Assembly (NCBI GenBank): GCA_027490215.1
Contig: JAIXYO010000014.1
Span: 1 to 40,825 of the forward strand
Direction: 5' to 3'
Origin: Rubrivivax sp.
GTDB taxonomy: Bacteria; Pseudomonadota; Gammaproteobacteria; Burkholderiales; Burkholderiaceae_C
DNA: 40,825 nt
Position numbers and translations under genes: made by a program. Position 1 is the stretch's first letter; every line of letters starts with the position of its first letter. Below are positions 29,582-38,510 of the stretch, piece after piece. The notes below the pieces were generated by a model that was not told the DNA's origin, made no database searches, and saw only the letters and a list, made by a program, of their open reading frames with translations.

Positions 29582-31074
29582 GCGGCAGCCACACGTGCAA
29601 GCCGCCGGCCCAGCGCCAGCCGATGAGGTGCGGACACCACCAGCCACCAGCCCAGCAGCGCAAACAGCACGGCAGCGCATGCAGCGACCGTCAGTAGGCC
29701 GGGCCAGCCGGTGGCCCAGCCATTCGCCCACAGCATGAGGCTGGCCACTGGCAGCAGTGCAACCAGCGGCATGGCATAGGCCTGCTTGACCAGCGCACCC
29801 AGCGCCACCGGCACAGTGCGGCCATGCACCCACCACAGAAACAATGCACTCATCACCAGCGACGCCAGCAAGTGCCCGGCGGCCGCGCCCACGATGCCGG
29901 CCTGCGCAATGCCGATGGCGATGAAGGCCATGCCGAGCGCGGCACGCCCGACAGCAAACAAACCAGTCACCCGTGGGTGGCCCAAGCCGTCAGTCATCAG
30001 TGAAGGTAGGTTGGTCAGCGAATCCAGCCACAGGGTGAGCGCGATCAGCGTCATCACAGTTGCACCCTTCTGGGCGAACTCGGGGTTCAACCAGGTGGCC
30101 AAAATCGGCTCCGCCAGCGTGGCCAACATCAGCGAGATGGCGCCGTTGAGGTAGAAAAGATAACGCGAAGCCAGCAGGTAATGGCGGCGCAGGTCATCGT
30201 CTCGCCCCTCGGCGGCCATGGCACTGGCATGCGGAAACATCACACCCGACAGCCGGAACACCAGCGACATCACCCGGTTGGCCAGCGTGCTTGGCACCGC
30301 GTAGTAGCTGAGTGCTTCCACACCGATGCGGGCGCCGATCAGCAGGCGGTCTGCGTGGGCGTAGGTGAGCGCCGCCACACGGCTGAGGAATGCATAGGCG
30401 CTAAACCCCAGCAACTGCCGGCGCAGCGCTGCCCCCGGCCAGGCAAAACGCCAACCCGGCAAAAGGCCACGCAGCAGCACGCACAGCACGGCGGTTTGCA
30501 CCACGCTCATCACCACCCGCAGCGCCACCACCTCCACCAACCCGTGGCCCAGTGCCAGCAGCGCCACCGTGAGCAAGGGCACCAGCGTTCCGAAACTGGC
30601 CTCCAACCGGCCAGAAATGTCGTAGCGCATCAGCGCTCCGGGCAGGCTCTGCAGGTAGGCCTGCACCTGGCCCACCAGAAAGCCCAACGCGGCGATCTGA
30701 ACCGCCAGCACCGCAGTGGCGCTGCTCTCGGGCGGAACGCTGAACACATGCAGCACCAGTGGCCTGGCAAACAGCCACATGCCCAGCATGCCCACCATGC
30801 CGATGCAAGCGTAGACCACCAGCCCGAAGCTGGCGGTGGCATTCACGCTGCTCTGGTCGCCCGTTGCGTTGTACTGCGCCACGAACTTGGTGGAGCCGGC
30901 CGTCACGCTGATGTCGATCAGTGCGAAGTAGCCTGTGATCGCGGTGACCAGCGTGAGCAGACCGAAGTCGACCACGCCTAGTTTTCCGACGATGTACGGC
31001 AGCGTGATGACGCTGAGCAATGCCGGGGCCGCGGCCCCCAGCAGATTGAAGGCGGCGTTGCGGGCCAGTGCCAT
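29578..31074 (-). CDS. Polysaccharide flippase, Wzx-like
   Basis: A 498-residue polytopic inner membrane protein with about 12 to 14 hydrophobic segments, of the MOP/polysaccharide translocase type. It begins ARNAAFNLLGAAAPALLSVITLPYIVGKLG, the standard first helix of Wzx/RfbX proteins, followed by GLLTLVTAITGYFALIDIS. It should flip the undecaprenyl-linked repeat unit to the periplasm. It is 3 bases downstream of the Wzy-like gene and overlaps the next glycosyltransferase gene, which fits a Wzx/Wzy-dependent pathway. Confidence 0.92.
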   Translation of the reverse strand: MALARNAAFNLLGAAAPALLSVITLPYIVGKLGVVDFGLLTLVTAITGYFALIDISVTAGSTKFVAQYNATGDQSSVNATASFGLVVYACIGMVGMLGMWLFARPLVLHVFSVPPESSATAVLAVQIAALGFLVGQVQAYLQSLPGALMRYDISGRLEASFGTLVPLLTVALLALGHGLVEVVALRVVMSVVQTAVLCVLLRGLLPGWRFAWPGAALRRQLLGFSAYAFLSRVAALTYAHADRLLIGARIGVEALSYYAVPSTLANRVMSLVFRLSGVMFPHASAMAAEGRDDDLRRHYLLASRYLFYLNGAISLMLATLAEPILATWLNPEFAQKGATVMTLIALTLWLDSLTNLPSLMTDGLGHPRVTGLFAVGRAALGMAFIAIGIAQAGIVGAAAGHLLASLVMSALFLWWVHGRTVPVALGALVKQAYAMPLVALLPVASLMLWANGWATGWPGLLTVAACAAVLFALLGWWLVVSAPHRLALGRRLARVAAA

Positions 31075-31077
31075 GGC

Positions 31078-32586
31078 CTAGTTGCGCTGCCAGGGCTGCA
31101 ACACGTTCGGCTGCAACGGCATCGGCCGGATGCCGAACACCCAACGCCGCGGCTGCCCCTGTGAAGCCACTGGTGCAACGGCTGACCCAACGTGGCCCAC
31201 CTTGGCTGCGATGTATGGCAGTGCAACGCACAGCGCCAGCAACTGCATGGTGCGGAACTCGATCAAGGGCGTGCCGATGAGCAACGTCGGCAGTAGGAAC
31301 ACTGCACCGGCAGCACCCAGCAACACCATCCCGCGTTGTGGCGGCAACGCCTGCCGCTGCTGTTGCCAGACGAACCGGACATACAACCAAGTGGCTGCCA
31401 GAACGATGGCGACACCGACGATGCCGAACTTCAGCCACACATGCATCAGGCCGCTGTGCATCCAGCTGAAGTCACCACGGTGCCAGGTCAGTTCGCTGAA
31501 GCGGAAGCCATCGTATTGACCCCAGACACCCAGCCCCAGCACCCAGTCATGCTTCAGCGTCAGCCACGCGGCATACAACTCGGCAAAGCGCCCGGTGCTG
31601 AAGTTCAGTTGCCCACCTTGAATGATGTCGGGCAGCATGCGTTCCAGCAGCGAGCCACCCCGCGCCTGCGTAGTGCCCCGCACCACCATCTTGTAGGCCA
31701 GCAGCGGCAGGCCACCCAACGCAAACCCAGCCAGCAGCCCCCAACGCCAACGCCCGCGCAGACTGAACGCCAAGAGAAGCGCAACCAGCGCCAGCCCGCC
31801 CCAGGCGGTGCGCCGGTATGAAAAGACGATGATGAACAGTTCGAGCGCGACCACCGCCCACAACGCCAAGCGCGGCCAGAGGCGCTGCACGTCGCCATGG
31901 GCCAAGCGCCACATGGCCAGAAACAGCGCCATCGCGGCCAACAGGCTGTCATTGATGTCGAAGAATGTGAGCCTGACATCGATGCTCTGGAAGTTGCTGT
32001 AGAAGTTGGCGGGGTCACCGCCCAACACGGCAAACCGAACCAAGCCCCACAGGCCACGCAAGACCACGCAGGCCAGGAACAGATCGACAAACCGGCGCAG
32101 GTCTTCGGGCGCACGCAGCGCGCTCACCAGCACATAAAACGCCAGCATGAAGTTCATGAAGTGCAACAGGCCACTGTTGCCAAACAGCGTGAACCAGCGC
32201 ACCTCAGGAAGTTGGGTGAAGACAAGAACGTTGCCGGCCATCATCAGCCCAAGCAGCAGTGCAGGCACACCCAGGTTGTGACGCACCTGGATCGGGTGTG
32301 CAAACCGCCGTGCGAAGAACGCCTGCAAGGCCAGACCGAACAGCAGCACGTTGATGGCAGAGAAGAAGAAGGTGCCGGTGCCGCGTGAGTAGAAGTTGCG
32401 ATCTTGCAGCGGGTCGAGCAGGCCATAGCTGTTGTTCGGGATACAGAACAGCAGCACATAGTAGGCGGCGACCCACCAGCCGGCAGTACGTCGGCCAAGG
32501 ACAAGTGCCAGCATGGCAGCCAGCGGCATGGCCACCGCCAGCAACCATGGCAGGACCATGAACACGTAGCCGATCAACTCAATCAT
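31078..32586 (-). CDS. O-antigen ligase/polymerase family protein, Wzy-like
   Basis: A 502-residue protein with about 11 to 12 hydrophobic segments and a large loop around residues 300-385, the layout of Wzy polymerases and O-antigen ligases. Sequence marks include FSYRRTAWGGLALVAL before the loop and the loop segment WMHSGLMHVWLKFGIVG, which resembles the Wzy_C HNxxL-like region. In this locus it most likely polymerises the repeat units in the periplasm. It lies 46 bases downstream of epsI and 3 bases upstream of the flippase gene. Ligase function is less likely because no LPS genes are nearby. Confidence 0.88.
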   Translation of the reverse strand: MIELIGYVFMVLPWLLAVAMPLAAMLALVLGRRTAGWWVAAYYVLLFCIPNNSYGLLDPLQDRNFYSRGTGTFFFSAINVLLFGLALQAFFARRFAHPIQVRHNLGVPALLLGLMMAGNVLVFTQLPEVRWFTLFGNSGLLHFMNFMLAFYVLVSALRAPEDLRRFVDLFLACVVLRGLWGLVRFAVLGGDPANFYSNFQSIDVRLTFFDINDSLLAAMALFLAMWRLAHGDVQRLWPRLALWAVVALELFIIVFSYRRTAWGGLALVALLLAFSLRGRWRWGLLAGFALGGLPLLAYKMVVRGTTQARGGSLLERMLPDIIQGGQLNFSTGRFAELYAAWLTLKHDWVLGLGVWGQYDGFRFSELTWHRGDFSWMHSGLMHVWLKFGIVGVAIVLAATWLYVRFVWQQQRQALPPQRGMVLLGAAGAVFLLPTLLIGTPLIEFRTMQLLALCVALPYIAAKVGHVGSAVAPVASQGQPRRWVFGIRPMPLQPNVLQPWQRN

Positions 32587-32632
32587 GTTGTTGAACGGGG
32601 TGTGCGTCTAGCGTCAGATTGCAGCGCAAGGA

Positions 32633-33319
32633 CTAGAGCGCGTGTCGGCCAAAAACCATGGCTTGCAACGGTTCAGGTACCGCACGCGCCATTTGCGCGA
32701 TGAACTGCTGATGGACCCGATAAGCCATTACAGAATCCTGGTCAATGCTGGAGATACGCATCAACATGCCATCGGGGACCTCGCCACGCAGCCCGTAAGA
32801 CAACTGCGCCAGCTTGGCCTCGGTCCCGGTGACCGTCACGCGCTCGCCAATGACCATCCAGTAAGTGATTGGCTCCATGCGCCCGCCAAGCTTGGCCACC
32901 AAGCGGCGCACAGGCATGCTCTGGGCGTCGCCATTCAGCGTGCCGGTGCCACTGCTCAACAACTGGAAGCCTTGCGCCGGATAGCAGACCTCTGGTCTGT
33001 GCGCGCGCGTGCCGTCTGACTGATCACCGCCATAGGCCACGCTGAGCATGATGCGTTGGCCTTTTGCATTGACATAGGTGCGACTCAAGGTTTGGTTGTA
33101 CAGCTTGTTCAGCAGCGCAGCAGCGTCTGGAGACACCAGTTGCACTGGCATGCGGTCGTCCACAACCCAATCTCCGAATGCTTTGGGGAACATGGTCTCG
33201 AGGTTGACCTTCGGATGCTGGTCGGCCAGCTTGACAGTTGGCCGCCATGCCGCCGCACCAGCAAAACTCGCCGCCATCAGAACAACGACCAACGCGGCAC
33301 GCACGCGACTTGTCATCAT
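32633..33319 (-). CDS. epsI: Exosortase B-associated protein EpsI
   Basis: A 228-residue EpsI protein, the standard partner of exosortases in EPS loci; its biochemical role is unresolved. A single N-terminal hydrophobic segment (about residues 7-25) anchors or exports it. The soluble part has the family's YNQTLSRTYVN, the AYGGDQSDGTRAHRPEVCYPAQGF block, and YWMVIGERVT. It starts at overlapping tandem ATGs (33319/33316) on the xrtB stop, so it is coupled to xrtB. In some other exosortase systems EpsI is fused to the exosortase; here it is separate. Confidence 0.95.
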   Translation of the reverse strand: MMTSRVRAALVVVLMAASFAGAAAWRPTVKLADQHPKVNLETMFPKAFGDWVVDDRMPVQLVSPDAAALLNKLYNQTLSRTYVNAKGQRIMLSVAYGGDQSDGTRAHRPEVCYPAQGFQLLSSGTGTLNGDAQSMPVRRLVAKLGGRMEPITYWMVIGERVTVTGTEAKLAQLSYGLRGEVPDGMLMRISSIDQDSVMAYRVHQQFIAQMARAVPEPLQAMVFGRHAL

Positions 33320-34230
33320 CCTGGCGCCTTCGCGTTGTTGAAAAACAAGCCCAGCACCTTGTCAAGAAACAGCATGAACATCAGCGCCACCATGAACAAG
33401 ACCATGCCCGAAAAGCCATGCACGAAACCCTGGCCGGCCTCATCCCCGAAGTGGTATGTCACCAGCACCAGGATCATCACCCGCACGATATTGGCGAAGA
33501 ACGCGGTGGGGATCAGCAGGATAGCCAACGCCACGTTGCGGCTAACCGATGTGTAGCCCATCAGCTTCATGTACAGCATGCCCAGCGCCTCGAGCGTGAA
33601 CATGCTGTTCAGCCCGGCGCAGGCATCGGCCACCAGAAGTTGGTAAGGTCCCACCGTCATGATCACACCGCTGCGGCCCACCGGGTAGCCGATGGCATAC
33701 AGCAGGTTGCTGGCCACAGCTGACACGGCACTCTTCAAAGGCGCCGTCACTGCAGCCACCAAAGCCTCCGGCAGCGGCACCATGAACAGCATGAAGAACA
33801 GCGGAAACCACACCAGCTTCAAACCTGCCCTGCTGTGGAAGAGCAGCAGCAACGCCACCAGCACGATGATCTGGGAGCTAACCGCAAACATGATGATGTC
33901 TTGCGACCGGCCCAGCGCATACAGCAACAGCGCAAACACCAGCAGCGGCCAGCCAAGCGCCGGCACCGGTTTGGTGGGCACGGCAGCCAGTGCATGGCGC
34001 TGTTGATACAGCAGCCACACAGCCACCCCCAGGATGATGGGGCCGTGGCCCTGCTCGTCAGTGGCCCAAACGGTTCTTGAAAGCTCCAGGTAGGCCGGGC
34101 CATACAACAGCGCAAAGCCCGCCGCCAACAGCCCAAGAACCCACAAGTCGACGCCGGCAGGCAGCAGAGGCAACCGCTGGGGGGGTTGTGCTGTGGCGCG
34201 GGGGCTGTAGTCGGGCTGCAAGGCGGCCAC
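33316..34230 (-). CDS. xrtB: Exosortase B
   Basis: A 304-residue integral membrane transpeptidase-like enzyme of the exosortase/archaeosortase family. It should cut PEP-CTERM proteins near the C-terminal VPEP motif and pass them on toward the cell surface. About eight hydrophobic segments are visible. The catalytic triad is complete: Cys204 in VADACAGLNSM, Arg250 in ANIVRVMIL, and His271 in FVHGFSGMV. The start is a GTG two bases after the epsG stop. Association with epsI, epsF, epsG and epsE marks the B subtype found in betaproteobacterial EPS loci. Confidence 0.96.
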   Translation of the reverse strand: MAALQPDYSPRATAQPPQRLPLLPAGVDLWVLGLLAAGFALLYGPAYLELSRTVWATDEQGHGPIILGVAVWLLYQQRHALAAVPTKPVPALGWPLLVFALLLYALGRSQDIIMFAVSSQIIVLVALLLLFHSRAGLKLVWFPLFFMLFMVPLPEALVAAVTAPLKSAVSAVASNLLYAIGYPVGRSGVIMTVGPYQLLVADACAGLNSMFTLEALGMLYMKLMGYTSVSRNVALAILLIPTAFFANIVRVMILVLVTYHFGDEAGQGFVHGFSGMVLFMVALMFMLFLDKVLGLFFNNAKAPG

Positions 34231-34232
34231 GG

Positions 34233-35135
34233 TCAGAATTCGTTGACGATCACACCCACCAGCTTGGCAGGGGTTTCTGCCAGGTTGGCCACCAGATCTT
34301 GCAGGCTCACCACCTGGCTCTTGCCTTGGCGGGCCACCACCAGCGCCGCGCCACAGCGGGCTGCGATCACAGCGCTGTCGCTGCCGTACTGGGCAGCGGG
34401 CGTGTCCACCACCACATGGTCAAACTTCGACAGCAGCTCGCGGATCAGCAGGCCGAAGGCCGGGCGCTCGACCAGCTCCAGCGGGTTGGGCGGGGTGATG
34501 CCCACCGGCAGCACGAACAGGCTGGGCACGCCGGCCACCTGCTGGATCACCTTCGATTCGGCCCGGCCGCTCAAGATGCCTGACAGGCCGGCGCTGTTGT
34601 CGATGCCAAACACCTCGTGCTGGCGCGGGCCGCGCAGGTCGGCATCCACCAGCAGGGTGCGGCCGCCCAGCTGGGCCAGCGTCACCGCCAGGTTGGCGGC
34701 AAAGTAAGTCTTGCCGTCGCCGCTGTCGGGGCTGACCACGGCGATGGCATGGCGCTCCTGCCCTTCATTGAACAGCCGCATGATGATCTGGCTGCGGATG
34801 GCGCGAAAGCTCTCGGCCTGCACGCTGAAGGGCTGGTTCAGCGCCACCAGCTCGGGGTTGGCCTTGCGCTGGCCTTCAGCGGCATAGGGGTAGTGGAACT
34901 GCTGGCTCAGCGCGAACAGCACGTCGTCGTTGCTGGCATAGCCCAGGGCGATGGCCGCCTCGCCGAAGCGGATGCCCTTGGCCTTCTGGTGCGCCAGCAC
35001 CTTCTCCACCTGTTCGGCGGTGAGGTTGCGGGTTTCGGCAATGATGGAGCCGATGGACTGGTCTGCAACGTCAGTCACCTGAGCAGGCTCCACGGTGGTG
35101 GCCTCGGCGGTGCTGAATATCTTGGAGTTGGCCAT
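34233..35135 (-). CDS. epsG: Chain-length regulator tyrosine kinase EpsG with N-terminal MshEN-like domain
   Basis: A 300-residue BY-kinase-type ATPase, partner of EpsF, controlling EPS chain length and export at the inner membrane. Walker A is SPDSGDGKT (135-143), Walker A' LLVDADLRGP (161-170), and Walker B VVVDTPA near 262. The protein ends at VNEF with no tyrosine-rich tail. The N-terminal region holds two 24-residue motifs, 27-50 and 56-79, with a 5-residue spacer. The second keeps Arg56, Gly58, Gly65, Leu76 and Gln79, as in the c-di-GMP-binding MshEN domain; the first is degenerate (Ser27, Gly29, Arg36, Gln50). It lies 19 bases downstream of epsF and 2 bases upstream of xrtB. Confidence 0.93.
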   Translation of the reverse strand: MANSKIFSTAEATTVEPAQVTDVADQSIGSIIAETRNLTAEQVEKVLAHQKAKGIRFGEAAIALGYASNDDVLFALSQQFHYPYAAEGQRKANPELVALNQPFSVQAESFRAIRSQIIMRLFNEGQERHAIAVVSPDSGDGKTYFAANLAVTLAQLGGRTLLVDADLRGPRQHEVFGIDNSAGLSGILSGRAESKVIQQVAGVPSLFVLPVGITPPNPLELVERPAFGLLIRELLSKFDHVVVDTPAAQYGSDSAVIAARCGAALVVARQGKSQVVSLQDLVANLAETPAKLVGVIVNEF

Positions 35136-35154
35136 GTGTTGTCTCTTGGTGCGG

Positions 35155-36588
35155 TCAGGCGCCGTTGCTGGCTCGCGGGGCGGGCAGGCCGATCACCCGT
35201 TGTTGCAGAGCCAGCGCGCGCTTGCCTGAGGCGAAGCGCTTGGCATTGGGCTTGGGCAGCACGCCCAGTACCGGCAGGCCCAGCGCGGCGATGATGTCTT
35301 CAGGCGCACGCACGCGGCGGTTGCTCAACTCCAGCAGCAAGGCCACACCCACTGCCAGCAGAGTGCCCAGGAACATCGACAGCAGGATGTTCAGCAGCAG
35401 CCTGGGGCTGGCGTACTCTGCAGGCGGCTGGGCCGTGGTGAGCAGGTTCACATGGCTCTGGTTGGCCTGGCTTTCCATCGCGGTTTGATTCAGGCGGGTC
35501 ATCACGTTGTCGTAGGAGCGCTGCGCGTTCTCGACCTCGCGCACGAGCACCTGGCCCTCGTCACGCACTGCCTTCAGTTGCAGCATCTTGCTGCGCTGGG
35601 CATCCAGCTCACGCTTGACCTGGGCTTCGCGCTGCTTGTTGATGGTGTTGGTCACCGTCACGCCGCCGGTCACCCTGCGAATCTCGGCGTCGATGCGGGT
35701 ACGAAGCTCAGTGATGTTGGCCTTGGCTTCCACCACTTGCGGGTGGTTGTCTCCGAACTTGCTGTTCAGCTCCTGCAGGCGGGCTTCATTTCGCGTCAGA
35801 TCGGCTCTCAAACCGCCAATCAGCGGGTTGCTGAGCACCTCTTGCATGCGATCACCCTGGATGCCCTGGGCGAATTGCTGACGGCTGCCTGATTCACTGG
35901 AAACAGCCTGCAATTGCACCAGCTGGCTGCTCAGCTCGGCCAGCCGGGCGTTTTCCACGTCCAGCCGCTCGTCGGCGGCGATGATCCCCTTCTCGCGCTG
36001 AAAGGCCGACAGCCTGGCTTGTGCCTCCTCCAGTGCCGTGCGGGAATCCTTGCTCTGGCCAACGAAGAAGGTGCTGTACTGCTTGGCCGGGTCGACCCGC
36101 AGTTCCAGCGCGGTGGCGATGAAAGCCTGCGCGAAGGCGTTGGCCAGGCCAGCTGCAAAGCGCGGGTCGGGCGAGCGGTAAGAGATCTCGATGACGTTGC
36201 TTTCACGAGAAGGCTTCACATTGAGGTTCTTCTTCAGAATCTCGATCAGCCACTGCTCGAAAGTTCCCTTGCCCTCGCCTTCGGTCTGCCACTGCTCGCG
36301 CAGGGTGGGGGTTTCTGCCAGCTTCAGATCACGGATCACCCTGAGTGCCACTCGGTCACTGGTGAGGATGTCGACCTGAGTGGCCATGAAGCTAGGCATC
36401 GCCATGCCCTGGAAGGCCATGGCCGACACCGGATCGGGCTTGATGTCGACAACCACGCTCGCTGCGGCGTCGTACTGCTTGGGCAGCAACAGGCTCACCA
36501 CCACCGTGGTAGCCACCACCAGAAAAAACACCAGCAGCGCCGCCCATTTGCGGGCCTGCAGGATGGAGAGGAATTGGCCGAAGGTCAT
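35155..36588 (-). CDS. epsF: Chain length determinant protein EpsF (Wzz family)
   Basis: A 477-residue polysaccharide co-polymerase. The N-terminal membrane segment (about 14-34) follows MTFGQFLSILQARKW, the usual Wzz start. A long periplasmic coiled-coil region (about 170-390) is rich in E, Q, R and L heptads. The second membrane segment near 400-425 is preceded by the proline-containing AQPPAEYASPR and followed by the cytoplasmic RRVRAPEDIIAALGLPVLGVLPKP, which should contact EpsG. It controls polymer length together with EpsG, EpsE and the Wzy-like polymerase. An 81-base gap separates it from epsE. Confidence 0.95.
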   Translation of the reverse strand: MTFGQFLSILQARKWAALLVFFLVVATTVVVSLLLPKQYDAAASVVVDIKPDPVSAMAFQGMAMPSFMATQVDILTSDRVALRVIRDLKLAETPTLREQWQTEGEGKGTFEQWLIEILKKNLNVKPSRESNVIEISYRSPDPRFAAGLANAFAQAFIATALELRVDPAKQYSTFFVGQSKDSRTALEEAQARLSAFQREKGIIAADERLDVENARLAELSSQLVQLQAVSSESGSRQQFAQGIQGDRMQEVLSNPLIGGLRADLTRNEARLQELNSKFGDNHPQVVEAKANITELRTRIDAEIRRVTGGVTVTNTINKQREAQVKRELDAQRSKMLQLKAVRDEGQVLVREVENAQRSYDNVMTRLNQTAMESQANQSHVNLLTTAQPPAEYASPRLLLNILLSMFLGTLLAVGVALLLELSNRRVRAPEDIIAALGLPVLGVLPKPNAKRFASGKRALALQQRVIGLPAPRASNGA

Positions 36589-36669
36589 GTGTGGATCTTT
36601 CCCGGAAGCACCGGTTCGGGCAAGTTGCGGGCTAGGAGGTCAATCGAGCGGGTGACAAGCAGAGAAGGC

Positions 36670-37515
36670 TCAGAACAGGCTCTCTTTAACGAACACCACA
36701 TCGCCTTCGAGCAAGGTGTCATCCATCTTGGGCTGCAAGACCTGCACCTTGCCATCAGTGCCCTTGCGGTGCACGCGGATGCCTTTTTCAGTGCCGCGCA
36801 GATTGAGGCCGCCGCCAGTAGCGAGCGCCTGCATCACCGTCATGTCACGTTCGAGTCGTGACGCACCCGGGCGTTGCACTTCGCCATAGATGAAGATCAA
36901 CGGCTGCCGATTGACCCAGATCGTGTCGCCGTTCTGGACAATGACGTCCTTGTCGCGGCCACCGGGGCCGAACAAGGTTGGCAGATCGACTTCGATTCGG
37001 TAAGGCGAGCCATTGCGCGTGCCCGAAAGCACCACCAGATCTGAACCGTTGACAGAGGTGCCACCCGCAGTGGCCAGCAAATCCGTCAAGCGCATGTCTG
37101 CCACTTCAATCGGGAAGCGGCCAGGGCGGTTGACCTGCCCGAGCACGCTGGCCTGGTTGCCGCGCACCTGCAGCACGACGATCGTGACTTGCGGCTGCTT
37201 GACGAAATTGCCGGTGCGCAAGCCATCGCCAATGAGCTTTTCGGCTGCGGTGACACCGAGGCCGCCAAGGCGGATCGTGCCCAGAAGCGGGTAGGTGATG
37301 ATGCCGGCTTCGGTGATGCGTGTTTCGAGTGTCAGATCGGGGTTCTGATAGACGCTGATGCGGACGACGTCGCCGGAGCCGATCTTGTATTCATTGGTGG
37401 CCGGCGCGGTGCTGGCGGCAGGCGGCGTCTGCGCTTGCGTCAACGGCGAAATCGAACAGAAGGCAGCGGCGGTGGCTGCTGCCAGCAGCGCAGATTTCAA
37501 GGTGTGTTTCATCAC
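36670..37515 (-). CDS. epsE: Polysaccharide export outer membrane protein EpsE (Wza family)
   Basis: A 281-residue exporter of the outer membrane auxiliary type. A signal peptide (about residues 1-28, cleavage near TQA) precedes the poly-export domain EYKIGSGDVVRISVYQNPDLTLETRI. Two SLBB domains follow, one starting near VLGQVNRPGRFPIEVADMRL and one near IYGEVQRPGASRLERDMTVMQAL. No lipobox cysteine is seen, so it is not an obvious lipoprotein, unlike E. coli Wza. Its start overlaps the epsD stop (ATGA), and it precedes epsF, forming the export channel with it. Confidence 0.96.
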   Translation of the reverse strand: MMKHTLKSALLAAATAAAFCSISPLTQAQTPPAASTAPATNEYKIGSGDVVRISVYQNPDLTLETRITEAGIITYPLLGTIRLGGLGVTAAEKLIGDGLRTGNFVKQPQVTIVVLQVRGNQASVLGQVNRPGRFPIEVADMRLTDLLATAGGTSVNGSDLVVLSGTRNGSPYRIEVDLPTLFGPGGRDKDVIVQNGDTIWVNRQPLIFIYGEVQRPGASRLERDMTVMQALATGGGLNLRGTEKGIRVHRKGTDGKVQVLQPKMDDTLLEGDVVFVKESLF

Positions 37516-38510
37516 TTGATGCCCATCCCTTTGCTGATGTCGCTGGCACTCAGACCACCCTCGGAAGCGGCGGGGGCCGGTGCAGCGATCGGTGCGGGCG
37601 CTGCAGCCGGAGCGGCGGAGGCCGCCGCGTCAGCTGGCGTCGGGGCGAACTTGCCCTCGTATTCGATCTTGGCTGCGGTGCGCAAGGCCTTGATGTCGGA
37701 TTCGATGAGCTTGCGTTTGGCCTCGTTCAACAAGAACTGCTCGATGGCCGGCTTGGCGCGTGCCTCATCCACCGGCTCGGAGCGCGAGCCCGCGAGAAGC
37801 ACCACCTGAGCACCGGTGGCCGACGGCAGCAATACGGCCTGCCCGTCATTGAGTTTCGAAAAAGTGTCCAGCAGGTTCAGCGGCAATTGCTCGGCCGGGC
37901 GCACCGCCTGGTTACCCGAGAAGCGGTAGCCATTGGCCTTCAGCGACTCGACGAAATCGTTGATGCTCTTGGCTGCGCCAAGCTGCTCGCGCAGCGCCTG
38001 CATTTGATCGGGCTTGGCCTCGATGACGATTTCCTGCAGGCTGTAGATACGACGCGCCGAGAACAGCGCTGGCTTGGCGTCGTAGTAGGCCTTGATCTCG
38101 GCATCGGTCGGCTTCGATACCGCCTCACCGGTCTTCTCGATGTAGGCACGTGCAATGATTTCGCGCTTGGCGGCTTCCATCTGCTGAACCACGCGTGGGT
38201 CGCGATCGAGCTTCAGCTCTTCGGCTTTCTGTACGGCCAGTTCCTGGTCGATCAGGCGCTCGAGGATCTGCTTGCCGGCGGCTTCTGCCTGCGCTGGCTG
38301 CAGTCCGCGCTGCTGCTGCAGCACGAAGTTGATCTGGTGAACGGTGATCTCTTCCTTGTTGACCTTGGCAGCGGTCTGCGTGGCGGCTTTTTCTTTCTTC
38401 TCACCGCAAGCTGAGAGCAGTACCAGGGAGGCAGCCACTGCGATCAAGGTGATGCGACCACCGAATCGGCTTTCGCGGTGGTGGCCGCGTCCGTCAAGAC
38501 TCGAAATCAT
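37512..38510 (-). CDS. epsD: EpsD family peptidyl-prolyl cis-trans isomerase lipoprotein
   Basis: A 332-residue SurA/PrsA-like lipoprotein of the EpsD family associated with XrtB EPS loci. A lipobox LLSAC places the acylated cysteine at residue 35. The helical chaperone region spans about 45-160 (KVNKEEITVHQINFVLQQQ). A PPIase-like segment near 180-240 is degenerate, so isomerase activity is doubtful; EpsD may mainly assist outer membrane export proteins. The tail (about 295-332) is rich in Ala and Pro. It is the first gene of the minus-strand EPS arm and overlaps the epsE start by four bases. Confidence 0.93.
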   Translation of the reverse strand: MISSLDGRGHHRESRFGGRITLIAVAASLVLLSACGEKKEKAATQTAAKVNKEEITVHQINFVLQQQRGLQPAQAEAAGKQILERLIDQELAVQKAEELKLDRDPRVVQQMEAAKREIIARAYIEKTGEAVSKPTDAEIKAYYDAKPALFSARRIYSLQEIVIEAKPDQMQALREQLGAAKSINDFVESLKANGYRFSGNQAVRPAEQLPLNLLDTFSKLNDGQAVLLPSATGAQVVLLAGSRSEPVDEARAKPAIEQFLLNEAKRKLIESDIKALRTAAKIEYEGKFAPTPADAAASAAPAAAPAPIAAPAPAASEGGLSASDISKGMGIK

